In this document: positions 26,964 to 34,906 of the stretch, piece by piece
Numbering within the stretch: position 1 is the first letter of the stretch
Layout: each line of letters opens with the position of its first letter
Source: Flavobacterium sp. BFFFF1
GTDB lineage: Bacteria > Bacteroidota > Bacteroidia > Flavobacteriales > Flavobacteriaceae
DNA length: 50,494 nucleotides
Reading direction: 5' to 3'
Assembly (NCBI RefSeq): GCF_002256285.1
Contig: NZ_NKJE01000002.1
Span: 119,674 to 170,167 of the forward strand
Made by a program: the position numbers and the translations under genes
Notes under the pieces: model-generated
Database searches by the model: none
What the model saw: the letters and a program-made list of their open reading frames with translations, nothing else
Told to the model about the DNA's origin: nothing

Positions 26964-27839
26964 TTTCTCCTCAAGCTGTTTTTTGTAAAACCGGATGCGT
27001 TCCTGAATTTCCTCGCTGAGTTCAGGCTCTTTGATGTCATGGTATTTTTTCATTTCCTGGCGGATGATTTTCACGACGATTAATCTTGCAGTCGCTTTGT
27101 CGTCGGCGGGAACAATAAACCAGGGCGTTTCTTGACCTGAGGTAGCATTGATGGCTTCTTCATAAAATTCCTGATAGGCCTCCCAGCACTCTCGTTCCTT
27201 CAAATCGTCCGGGGAAAACTTCCAGTTGTGCTTTTCCTCTTCGAGCCGACGCAACAGCCGTTCGCGTTGTTCTTCCTTGCTAAGATGCAGGAAAAATTTA
27301 AGTACAATCGTTCCGTTATTGACCAAATGTTCTTCAAAATGGTTGATTTCCTCCAGTCGCTTTTTCCAGAAGTTCTTCGGAATGTCTTCAATCGCTTCAA
27401 TGCCGGGAATGTTTTCATGCAGCACATACTCAGGGTGCACCCGGCTGATCAGCACATTTTCATAATGCGACCGGTTAAAAACCGCAAATTTTCCCCGTTC
27501 GGGAAGCGCCACATAATGCCTCCAGAGGTAATCATGCTCGAGTTCTGCGCTATTAGGTGTTTTAAAGGTTTGTACCACAACACCCCTGGGGTTAAAGTCA
27601 CGAAAAACTTCCCGGATCAGGCTGTCCTTACCCGACGTGTCCATGCCCTGAAAGCAAGTCAGGACGGCGTATTTTTTATACGCATACATCACATCCTGCA
27701 TCGCACTGAGCTTTCCCCTGACTTTGGCCAGTTTCTTTTCAATCTGGGCTTCGGTGGCCTGAAGGTCGACTTTAGTAGGGCGGTCTTTCAGGGATATTTT
27801 TGCGCTTATGCGGTAATCGTCGGCATTAATTTTTTCCAT
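26961..27839 (-). CDS. Polyphosphate kinase 2 family protein
   Basis: 292 residues from ATG 27839 (MEKINADDYRISAK); the frame is open upstream, but that part runs through a structured intergenic repeat. PPK2 enzymes transfer phosphate between polyphosphate and nucleotides. Walker A is GMDTSGKDS (65-73), Walker B lies in FAVFNRSHYENVL (118-130), and the Arg-rich lid is in RERLLRRLEEEKHNWKFSPDD. Single-domain length and the motif FKTPNSAELEHDYLWR place it in the polyphosphate:nucleotide phosphotransferase type. Whether it prefers AMP, ADP or both is not decided by the sequence. Confidence 0.93.
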   Translation of the reverse strand: MEKINADDYRISAKISLKDRPTKVDLQATEAQIEKKLAKVRGKLSAMQDVMYAYKKYAVLTCFQGMDTSGKDSLIREVFRDFNPRGVVVQTFKTPNSAELEHDYLWRHYVALPERGKFAVFNRSHYENVLISRVHPEYVLHENIPGIEAIEDIPKNFWKKRLEEINHFEEHLVNNGTIVLKFFLHLSKEEQRERLLRRLEEEKHNWKFSPDDLKERECWEAYQEFYEEAINATSGQETPWFIVPADDKATARLIVVKIIRQEMKKYHDIKEPELSEEIQERIRFYKKQLEEK

Positions 27840-27906
27840 GATGATACTTTTCCCATAAATGTATATATTTAGAGTGATGAAACTTTTATGTATAATTTTT
27901 ATTTGT

Positions 27907-27985
27907 AGCAATTTCCGGCTGTCCGCGATATCTTTTTTCCTGTAATAAAAACAGGAAAAAAGGATGCTGCTCCCATCCGGGCTAG
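27907..27985 (-). repeat. Structured intergenic repeat, copy 1
   Basis: On the minus strand the element begins with TAGCCCGGATGG and ends with ACAGCCGGAAATTGCT. Its middle is an 11-bp perfect hairpin (27933-27943 with 27951-27961, loop AATAAAA). The outer CCGG blocks (27915-27918, 27977-27980) and AGC/GCT ends can also pair, giving a long folded RNA or DNA. It fills the space between ppk2 and the divergent gene at 27992. A second member with the same ends occurs at 41950-42089. Confidence 0.7.
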
Positions 27986-27991
27986 AACGCC

Positions 27992-28822
27992 ATGGTCCCA
28001 TTTACGCTCAAGCAGCAGTTAGAAATTCCCGATATCGGTGCGGCCTCCGGCCTCGTGTTCCATGCGGGCATGCTGTACCTGATTTCCGACAGCAGCGGGT
28101 TTCTGCACTGTTTTGATGTCCATACCAAACGAAGCAAGCGGATTGCCCTGTGGCACGGCGCGTCCCAAAACATCCCCAAATTCATAAAGCCCGATTTTGA
28201 ATCGCTGGTGTTCAAAGCACAAAAACTGCACGCGTTCGGTTCGGGCTCTACACCAGCGAGAAACAGATGCCTGGTTTACGACCTGCAATCAAAGCAAACC
28301 GAAATCCGGGATCTGTCTGCATGGTACTCCCGTTTGCGCAGTATAGCTGAAATTCCGGAAACCGACTTTAATATAGAAGGCGTGATCAGTATCGGGGAAG
28401 CCTGGCTGATGTTCCAGCGCGGCAATGGTGCAGCGGGCAAAAATGGGATTTTCAGGTTCGAAAGCGAAAGCGATCCAAATCCTGAATTCATCCCGATCGC
28501 GCTTCCTGAAATTGAGGGTGTTCCGGCCTCATTTACCGATGCTGTCATGGTGGGAAACTCGATCTACTTTCTCGCTGCCGCCGAAAACACGACATCCACT
28601 TACCTTGATGGAGAAATCCTGGGAAGCCTTTTGGGCATTATGAATTCCGAAACCTTTGAAATCGAAAAAACAATATTGATTTCCCGTCAGCATAAATTCG
28701 AAGGACTCACTTACTTCCATGAAAATAAAACTGAAATCACATTCCTGCTCTGTGAAGACAGCGATTCCGATACTTTACAATCCGTGATATATGCATTAAA
28801 CATTCCAAAACCAGCGTATTGA
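27992..28822 (+). CDS. Putative beta-propeller protein, possibly DUF6929-like
   Basis: 276 residues without a signal peptide. It has repeating strand motifs with the character of a propeller: GLVFHAGMLYLISDSSGFLHCFDV, FESLVFKAQKLHAFGSGSTPARNRCLVYDL, FNIEGVISIGEAWLMFQRGN, VMVGNSIYFLAAAENT, FEGLTYFHENKTEITFLLCEDSD. The order 'understand/GSGS/R...Y.L' and the conserved DFNIEGV resemble a Bacteroidota family I know as DUF6929, by memory only. The molecular function is unknown. The ATG lies 6 bases beyond the structured repeat. Confidence 0.72.
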   Translation: MVPFTLKQQLEIPDIGAASGLVFHAGMLYLISDSSGFLHCFDVHTKRSKRIALWHGASQNIPKFIKPDFESLVFKAQKLHAFGSGSTPARNRCLVYDLQSKQTEIRDLSAWYSRLRSIAEIPETDFNIEGVISIGEAWLMFQRGNGAAGKNGIFRFESESDPNPEFIPIALPEIEGVPASFTDAVMVGNSIYFLAAAENTTSTYLDGEILGSLLGIMNSETFEIEKTILISRQHKFEGLTYFHENKTEITFLLCEDSDSDTLQSVIYALNIPKPAY

Positions 28823-28904
28823 AACGATACGCCGAAATCTTTTTTAGAAACGTTCCCAACCTTTCCTTCCGAATCTTTCTCTTTAGTCGTAAAGACCAAC
28901 CATC

Positions 28905-29441
28905 GTGATAAATGAAAACTTAATTTCCGCCTGCAAAAAAATGCACCGAGACGCCCAGCGGCAGGTGTATGAGCTTATGGCTCCAAAATTGTACCGCACC
29001 TGCAAACGGTACCTGAAGAAAGAGGAAGAGGTAGAAGAGGCACTCGCCGACGCATTCTATACGATCTTCACAAAAATCGACCAGCTCAAGGAATCGAAGG
29101 CCTTCGAAGGCTGGTGCCGCACCATAACTGTCAACCAATGCCTGTTGAGCATCCGCAAGAATGTAAACTTCAACATGTATATCGACGATGTAAAAGCGCT
29201 GTCACAGCCAGCAGCAGCTGAAGTCACCGACCTCGAAGAAGAGGACCTGTTGCAGCTCCTGACGCTGATTCCCGAAGGCTGCCGCACCATTTTCAACCTT
29301 TTTGTGATTGAAGGGTACGCCCACAAGGAAATTGCAGAAATGCTCAGTATATCGGAAGGCACGTCAAAATCCCAACTGAACGCCTCAAAGGTGAAACTAA
29401 GGGAGTTGGTAAATCAATTGTATTATCAAAAAGCGAAATAA
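28905..29441 (+). CDS. RNA polymerase sigma-70 factor, ECF subfamily
   Basis: 178 residues from GTG 28905 (INENLISACKKMHRDAQRQVYELMAP), which matches the usual N-terminus of flavobacterial ECF factors; no in-frame ATG is available before codon 13. Region 2 includes LYRTCKRYLKKEEEVEEALADAFYTIF and FEGWCRTITVNQCLLSIRK. Region 4 is LLQLLTLIPEGCRTIFNLFVIEGYAHKEIAEML, with the recognition helix near SISEGTSKSQLNASKVKLREL. The stop codon is 2 bases before the next start, so the downstream anti-sigma-like protein is almost certainly coexpressed and probably controls it. Confidence 0.93.
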   Translation: MINENLISACKKMHRDAQRQVYELMAPKLYRTCKRYLKKEEEVEEALADAFYTIFTKIDQLKESKAFEGWCRTITVNQCLLSIRKNVNFNMYIDDVKALSQPAAAEVTDLEEEDLLQLLTLIPEGCRTIFNLFVIEGYAHKEIAEMLSISEGTSKSQLNASKVKLRELVNQLYYQKAK

Positions 29442-29443
29442 TC

Positions 29444-32400
29444 ATGGACAATCAGGATAAATTATTCAAACAATTTCAGGAAGCCTCAAATAAGGCAGAA
29501 ACGAAAGATTTCCCGGCCATGGAAAAAGTATGGTCAAAAGTAGAGCAGAAACTGGACAAAAAAGAGGACAAAAAGACCATTGTGTTGTGGAAAAAACTGG
29601 CCGTGGCGGCGTCGCTGCTGTTATTTTTTACGATAGGGTACCAAATTTTCGACGGCACAAAATCAGACGTTCCTTCGGTTAGCAGGCCGCAAAACAATGT
29701 AGTTGTAGAGGACGACAAAAACGATTCGTTGCAGGCAAAACCGGAAAAGGCCGCAGCCACTGACGGAAAAGAACGGAAACCGTCCGATGTGATGCTGCCT
29801 AAAGCTGCCTCAAAAAACACTGGAATTGCCAACAGTCCAAAAACCAATCAAAAACCGGCTGCTAGCGTACAAAGGATGGTAAACGAACCTTCTGCGTCGC
29901 AAGCTGGTGACAACGCTGTGGCGTCAAACAATCCAGGAGCTGTGATACACGGCAAAAGTCCCGTAGAGAAGAAAATCACCGGAACCGTCATAGGTACAGA
30001 TGGGCTGCCATTGCCCATGGTTACCGTCGCCATTAAGGGGACTAATAAAACCGTTCAAAGCGATTTTGATGGTAATTATCAAATCGTTGCTAAAACAGGG
30101 GATCAATTGGTATACAACTTTATGGGAACGAAACCCCAGACGGCTATCGTTTCGGATAATAACAGGCTGGACATCACCCTCGAGGAAAATATGCTGGATG
30201 AGGTAGTAATTAACACCGGTTACAATACTGTGGCAAGAAAAAAGATGACTTCTGCGATCGCTTCGGTTTCGGTTCAGGAAATCGGGAAAAGGGCAAAGTC
30301 GCGAAAAGGCAAAATCCGGGACGGCGATAAGCAAAGTGCAAATAACGGCACTACAACCTGGACTTCAGGAACGGTTTCCGGTGGAGGAAACAGTACGGGT
30401 TATGTTGTGGTCGACGACATAGCGAATGATTTCAACTATTACCGCGGTAATGTCTACAACAAAAGCAATTCCCAGCCTGATTCCGATAAGGACGGCGTTC
30501 CAGATCCCGTCGACACTGAGCCTAACAGCAAACCTGGTGTGGCTGTCCGGACTAATGCAGGAACATACGACATCGATTATAATGGTGTTCCCGATGAATT
30601 ACAAACAAGTCAGTACGAGAAATTACCGAATGGACGTATCGTAGCACGAAACGTTCCCGGCCAGATTCCAAGTACGCCTATTGAAGACCGCGCAAACTCC
30701 AACGCCATCCAAAACCTACAGGGACAAATTGCCGGAGTGAATATCTCAACGGGCTCAGGAACGCCCGGTGGCATGCCAGAAATCGTACTTCGAGGTATTG
30801 GTTCCATTAACGGAATGGCCCAGCCGTTAATCGTCGTTGATGGCGTACCGATGGAAAATGCGTTGCAGCAGCTGGACAGCAACGACATTGAAAATTTTAA
30901 GATACTGAAAGACGGAGCTGCCACTGCGTTATACGGCAGCCGGGGTTCAAACGGCGTCATCATCATCACAACAAAAGCCGGCGCAGGGAAATTATCCCGT
31001 AAGGAAGCCCGGGAGTTTAAACGCAAACTCAGGAAAGGCGCTAAAGGCAAATTATCAGAAAGGCCGGAGCATACATTTCCCGAGAAAGGAACGATTTCAG
31101 TTTCTGGCGACAGTTACGAAGCCTTCGAGGAGAATAAATTCGAAAACCCGATCAGCGAGCCATTATCCACGTTCTCTATCGATGTTGATCATGCGTCCTA
31201 CACAAACATCAGGCGTTTCCTGAACAACGGGCAATCGGTGCCCAAAGATGCGGTACGCATCGAGGAAATGATGAATTTCTTTAAATATGAATACCCGCAG
31301 CCTAAGGATAAGCATCCATTTTCAATCAATACCGAGTACAGCGATTGCCCGTGGAACAAAGAACACAAGCTGGTCCGGATCGGCCTGCAGGGAAAAATCA
31401 TTCCTCAAAACAGCCTGCCCCCATCGAACCTCGTGTTCCTGATCGATGTCTCGGGTTCCATGAATGAACCGAACAAGCTGCCGTTATTGGTAGAATCGAT
31501 GAAAATACTCGTAAACGAACTGCGGGAAAATGACAAAGTAGCCATTGTAGTGTATGCGGGGGCTGCGGGGATGGTGTTGCCGCCCACTTCAGGGGATAAA
31601 AAAGCCGATATTTTCGCCGCACTCGACAAACTTAGCGCTGGCGGGAGTACAGCAGGTGGCGCCGGAATTGAATTGGCATACAAATTAGCACGGGAGCACT
31701 TTGTAAAGAATGGGAACAACAGGGTAATCCTGGCAACAGACGGCGACTTTAACGTCGGTGCGTCGTCCAATACCGACATGCAGACACTGATTGAGGAGCA
31801 ACGCAAATCGGGTGTGTTCCTCACCTGTCTGGGATACGGTATGGGCAATTACAAGGACGACAAGCTGCAAATCCTTGCCGATAAAGGAAATGGAAACCAC
31901 GCCTACATTGACAACATCCAGGAAGCGAACCGGTTTTTGGGTAAAGAGTTCAAAGGCTCGATGTTCACCATTGCGAAGGACGTAAAAATCCAAATCGAGT
32001 TCAATCCGAAACATGTACAGGCGTATCGCCTTATTGGATACGAAACGAGGAAACTGCGTACTGAGGACTTCGCCGATGATGCGATTGATGCCGGCGAATT
32101 GGGCTCAGGGCATACTGTCACGGCGTTGTACGAAATTGTTCCTGAGGGCGTAAAAAGCGATTACTTTACTGCACAGCCTGCGTTGAAATACACCCAGACA
32201 GCAAGCACGTCAGGCAACTATAATGACGAACTGGCGACAGTGAAGTTTCGCTATAAAAAGCCGGATGGCGATACCAGCACCGAGATGATTCAAATCATTG
32301 AGAATAAAGCAGTGCCGCTGAAAAATGCGTCTGGAGACTTTAAATTCTGTACCGCGGTCGCCTGGTTCGGGCTCAAGTTGCGGGACTCTAAACTGGTTTC

Positions 32401-32506
32401 TGAAAAGTCGACCGCCGACATTGTAAAAATGGCCAGACAGGGGTTGTCAAATGATCCAGATGGCTATCGTGCGGAATTCATTAGGCTTGCTGAAACGGTT
32501 AAATAA
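29444..32506 (+). CDS. Anti-sigma-like / carboxypeptidase-regulatory / SusC-type plug / YfbK VWA fusion protein
   Basis: 1020 residues. Residues 1-47 are a cytosolic acidic/Lys-rich helix resembling anti-sigma N-termini, followed by one membrane segment (48-69). After a low-complexity linker comes a carboxypeptidase-regulatory-like domain (176-248) and DEVVINTGY (252-260). Residues 281-417 form a spacer with two calcium-binding-like Asp loops (DSDKDGVPDPVD, DIDYNGVPDE). Residues 418-512 are a SusC-type plug (LQGQIAGV, PLIVVDGVP, LKDGAATALYGSRGSNG) with no beta-barrel after it. A YfbK N-domain, a VWA domain with MIDAS DVSGS (668-672) and a YfbK-type C-terminal domain complete it. It is coupled to the ECF sigma gene upstream and probably senses or scaffolds in the periplasm; that role is inference. 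Confidence 0.9.
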   Translation: MDNQDKLFKQFQEASNKAETKDFPAMEKVWSKVEQKLDKKEDKKTIVLWKKLAVAASLLLFFTIGYQIFDGTKSDVPSVSRPQNNVVVEDDKNDSLQAKPEKAAATDGKERKPSDVMLPKAASKNTGIANSPKTNQKPAASVQRMVNEPSASQAGDNAVASNNPGAVIHGKSPVEKKITGTVIGTDGLPLPMVTVAIKGTNKTVQSDFDGNYQIVAKTGDQLVYNFMGTKPQTAIVSDNNRLDITLEENMLDEVVINTGYNTVARKKMTSAIASVSVQEIGKRAKSRKGKIRDGDKQSANNGTTTWTSGTVSGGGNSTGYVVVDDIANDFNYYRGNVYNKSNSQPDSDKDGVPDPVDTEPNSKPGVAVRTNAGTYDIDYNGVPDELQTSQYEKLPNGRIVARNVPGQIPSTPIEDRANSNAIQNLQGQIAGVNISTGSGTPGGMPEIVLRGIGSINGMAQPLIVVDGVPMENALQQLDSNDIENFKILKDGAATALYGSRGSNGVIIITTKAGAGKLSRKEAREFKRKLRKGAKGKLSERPEHTFPEKGTISVSGDSYEAFEENKFENPISEPLSTFSIDVDHASYTNIRRFLNNGQSVPKDAVRIEEMMNFFKYEYPQPKDKHPFSINTEYSDCPWNKEHKLVRIGLQGKIIPQNSLPPSNLVFLIDVSGSMNEPNKLPLLVESMKILVNELRENDKVAIVVYAGAAGMVLPPTSGDKKADIFAALDKLSAGGSTAGGAGIELAYKLAREHFVKNGNNRVILATDGDFNVGASSNTDMQTLIEEQRKSGVFLTCLGYGMGNYKDDKLQILADKGNGNHAYIDNIQEANRFLGKEFKGSMFTIAKDVKIQIEFNPKHVQAYRLIGYETRKLRTEDFADDAIDAGELGSGHTVTALYEIVPEGVKSDYFTAQPALKYTQTASTSGNYNDELATVKFRYKKPDGDTSTEMIQIIENKAVPLKNASGDFKFCTAVAWFGLKLRDSKLVSEKSTADIVKMARQGLSNDPDGYRAEFIRLAETVK

Positions 32507-32565
32507 CCACCGGTATTCCGTAGTGAAAAAGCGATAGCAAGTACCACTGTAATTTTAGAGATGAT

Positions 32566-32593
32566 CAAACCCGGCATCCTGTCGGGTTTTTTT
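32566..32593 (+). terminator. Terminator of the sigma/VWA operon
   Basis: AAACCCG (32567-32573) pairs with CGGGTTT (32583-32589), extended by a G-T and a C-G pair, followed by a T-run. Confidence 0.85.
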
Positions 32594-32612
32594 GTCAGCA
32601 AATTGGAAATGA

Positions 32613-32643
32613 TTTGAAGCCTGCCGGAATTTTAATACCTTCG
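32613..32643 (+). promoter_or_regulatory. Promoter of the DUF2490 gene
   Basis: TTTG (32613-32616), 19-base spacer, TACCTTCG (32636-32643), one base from TAnnTTTG. It lies 20 bases before the ATG. Confidence 0.65.
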
Positions 32644-32662
32644 CACCGCTGAAAAATATTAC

Positions 32663-33460
32663 ATGTGTAAAAAAAATCTTCTTGTTTTATCCGTTGTGTT
32701 GTTGATGTTCACGTTTAATGGCTTTGCTCAAAACACAAGGATCAGTGACCACAATGAAGTGGGGTGGTACGGGTTTTCAGGAACTTTCAAGCTCAGTGAA
32801 AAGTGGGGCATGGTCAGTGAATACCAATGGCGCCGAAATCATATCATTACCGATTGGCAGCAGAGTTTATCGCGGATTTCCGGAAGTTATCAAATACAGC
32901 CAAGGTTGCAGTTCCGTGTCGGATATGCCTGGGCAAAGACATTTGCTTACGGAGACCTCCCAATCAACCGTTACGGCAAAAGTTACAATGAGCACCGCGC
33001 TTTTGAAATGGTGACCCTTACGGACAAGCTCGGTATCGTGAGCCTTTCACACCGTTTTATGCTCGAACAGCGCTGGATTGGGCGATACACCAGTGGCGAT
33101 CTGGATAAGGAAGACCAGTTTCCGTTTCGCAACCGGTTCAGGTACATGTTCCGATTGCAAATGCCGCTGAAAGGACAATGGGTTGTAGACAAAACCCCTT
33201 ATCTGGTTTTTTTCAACGAACTGATGGTGAATTTCGGGAAGAATGTGCCCGAAAATGTTTTTGATCAAAACCGCCTGGGCCTGCTTTTTGGGTATCGGGT
33301 TAATAGCAATTTCAGCCTTGAAGCCGGTTACATCAGCCAAATCCTGCAGTTTGGACGGGAGATTGACGGCAACAATGTTTTCCAGTACAATAATGGCGTG
33401 ATGGTCAATACACTTTTTAGTTTTGATTTGAGTAAGAAAAGTGACAAAGTTGTAGAGTAG
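32663..33460 (+). CDS. DUF2490 domain-containing outer-membrane protein
   Basis: 265 residues with a signal peptide (MCKKNLLVLSVVLLMFTFNGFAQ). The motifs of DUF2490 are present: WYGFSGTFKLSEKWGMVSEYQWRRN, RISGSYQIQPRLQFRVGYAWAKTF, NEHRAFEMVTLTDKLGIVSLSHRFMLEQRWIG, FRNRFRYMFRLQMPL and NRLGLLFGYRVNSNFSLEAGY. It is predicted to be a beta-barrel of unknown function. The last residues (SKKSDKVVE) and the stop codon lie inside the octamer array that follows, so the C-terminus appears to have been supplied or remodelled by that repeat. Confidence 0.88.
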   Translation: MCKKNLLVLSVVLLMFTFNGFAQNTRISDHNEVGWYGFSGTFKLSEKWGMVSEYQWRRNHIITDWQQSLSRISGSYQIQPRLQFRVGYAWAKTFAYGDLPINRYGKSYNEHRAFEMVTLTDKLGIVSLSHRFMLEQRWIGRYTSGDLDKEDQFPFRNRFRYMFRLQMPLKGQWVVDKTPYLVFFNELMVNFGKNVPENVFDQNRLGLLFGYRVNSNFSLEAGYISQILQFGREIDGNNVFQYNNGVMVNTLFSFDLSKKSDKVVE

Positions 33461-33653
33461 CAAAGTTTCAGAGTGTCTGAGTTACTAAGTTGCAGCGTAA
33501 AAGGGTAAAAGTCCAGAAATGGGAAACCCGCTCTATAGTCCATTACAAACGAGTCCAACATACTTCATAACTTAGCGACTTCGAAACTCTGAAACTTTGC
33601 TACTCTGAAACTATGTAACTTCGTAACTTTACCACTTTACAACTTTTACAACC
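33440..33653. repeat. Octamer-array inverted repeat, locus A (no cargo gene)
   Basis: Left array 33440-33511: nine consecutive octamers, mostly AGTNNCNN (AGTAGCAA, AGTTTCAG, AGTGTCTG, AGTTACTA...). Right array 33562-33649: eleven octamers of ACTNNGNN type (ACTCTGAA, ACTTTGCT, ACTCTGAA...). A 21-bp stretch at 33454-33474 is the exact reverse complement of 33586-33606. About 50 bases lie between the arrays. The left array overlaps the stop codon of the DUF2490 gene and the right array ends 4 bases before the ATG at 33654. Confidence 0.85.
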
Positions 33654-34799
33654 ATGCAGCTATCTGTCGTCATCCTGAACTATAACGTACGCTATTTTCT
33701 TCAGCTTTGCGTATGCAGCGTGCAACAAGCGCTGCAGGGCATCGACGCCGAGATTATTGTGGTGGATAACAACTCGTCCGATGACAGTTGCGACATGATT
33801 AAAACGCATTTCCCCACCGTCACATTAATTGAAAACAAAGAGAATTCCGGATTTCCGAAAGGCAACAACATAGGGGTAGCGGCGGCAAAAGGCGAATACA
33901 TCTGCATCCTGAATCCCGATACCGTAGTGGCCGAAGATACCTTTACGAAAGCGCTGGCATTCGCCGTAAAAAAAACTAACCTCGGGATTGTAGGCGTCAA
34001 GCTGATCGACGGCAGGGGAAATTTCCTTCCGGAAAGCAAGCGCGGCATTCCTTATCCTTTTACGGCATTCACTAAAATCACTGGGCTCTATAAAATTTTC
34101 CCTGGAATATTCGGGAAATACTACGCATCGCATTTGTCAGCGGAACAAACGGGCAAAGTTGAAATACTGGTTGGTGCCTTTATGCTGATGAAACGGGAGT
34201 TATATCTTGAAGTGGGTGGTTTCGATGAGCACTGCTTTATGTATTCAGATGACATTGATTTGTCCTACACCGTGCTGAAAAAGGGGAAAGACAATTTCTA
34301 TTTCCACGAAACATCGGTCATCCATTATAAAGGAGAAAGCACGGTTAAAGACGAAAAATATATGAAGCGCTTTCGCGAGGCGATGAATTTCTTTTATAAA
34401 AAGCACTTTGGAGGCTCCCTGTTGTTTTCTGCATTTATGAAAGCAGGTATTGTTTTTTTCTCATTTGTCAAAATGTTCGAGGGACGGAAAAAACTGAAAT
34501 CCAGGCCGCAATCCTATTATCTGTTGTCAGAAAACGAAAACCTGAAGGAGATGATCCAGGCAAAATTGCAGGTTCCGATATGCCGCATTGCGTACCTGTC
34601 ATCGGCGCAAACGATTGCGGAAAAGGAGTCCGCCTGCCTCATTTTTGACAACAGCGAAATGGATTTTAAATCAATCATTGAAGCATTTGAACTTGTTAAA
34701 AGTGACAAGATCGTCTTTCGTATCTTGGCGCAAAATACTGATTATTTGATTGGTAGCGACAGCAGTGTCGACCGGGGAGAAGTAATCTTAATTTGTTAA
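33654..34799 (+). CDS. Glycosyltransferase family 2 protein
   Basis: 381 residues. The GT-A fold is shown by the N-terminus SVVILNYNVRYFLQLC, the strand-2 VVDNNSSDDSCD and the DXD-like ILNPDTVVAEDT. Next come GAFMLMKRELYLEVGGFDEHCFMYSDDIDLSYTVLKKG and HYKGESTV, typical of rhamnosyl- or lipopolysaccharide/glycan-type transferases. One probable amphipathic or membrane segment is near residue 262 (AFMKAGIVFFSFVKMF). The C-terminal third (about 290-381) is an unusual extension with Cys and no motif I can name. It probably transfers sugar to a cell-surface glycan. No other glycan genes are adjacent. The upstream region is the right octamer array. Confidence 0.9.
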   Translation: MQLSVVILNYNVRYFLQLCVCSVQQALQGIDAEIIVVDNNSSDDSCDMIKTHFPTVTLIENKENSGFPKGNNIGVAAAKGEYICILNPDTVVAEDTFTKALAFAVKKTNLGIVGVKLIDGRGNFLPESKRGIPYPFTAFTKITGLYKIFPGIFGKYYASHLSAEQTGKVEILVGAFMLMKRELYLEVGGFDEHCFMYSDDIDLSYTVLKKGKDNFYFHETSVIHYKGESTVKDEKYMKRFREAMNFFYKKHFGGSLLFSAFMKAGIVFFSFVKMFEGRKKLKSRPQSYYLLSENENLKEMIQAKLQVPICRIAYLSSAQTIAEKESACLIFDNSEMDFKSIIEAFELVKSDKIVFRILAQNTDYLIGSDSSVDRGEVILIC

Positions 34800-34841
34800 T
34801 CCGACCCATTTGGGCTGAAATGAAATTTACATAATTCATAG

Positions 34842-34869
34842 TTGGAACTCAAAAAAAACATTAATTTTG
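34842..34869 (+). promoter_or_regulatory. Possible promoter of the E2 gene
   Basis: TTG (34842-34844), 17-base spacer, TAATTTTG (34862-34869). The spacer is two bases short of the usual 19. It lies 37 bases before the ATG. Confidence 0.45.
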
Positions 34870-34906
34870 CAGGCAGAAAACTAAAATCACCTTTCAGGTT
34901 AATAAT

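Noticed and set aside
27228..27872. 214-residue plus-strand ORF
   Set aside because: Antisense shadow of the PPK2 gene.
27840..28001. 54-residue N-terminal extension of PPK2
   Set aside because: It runs through the structured repeat and lacks family similarity; the ATG at 27839 fits the family N-terminus.
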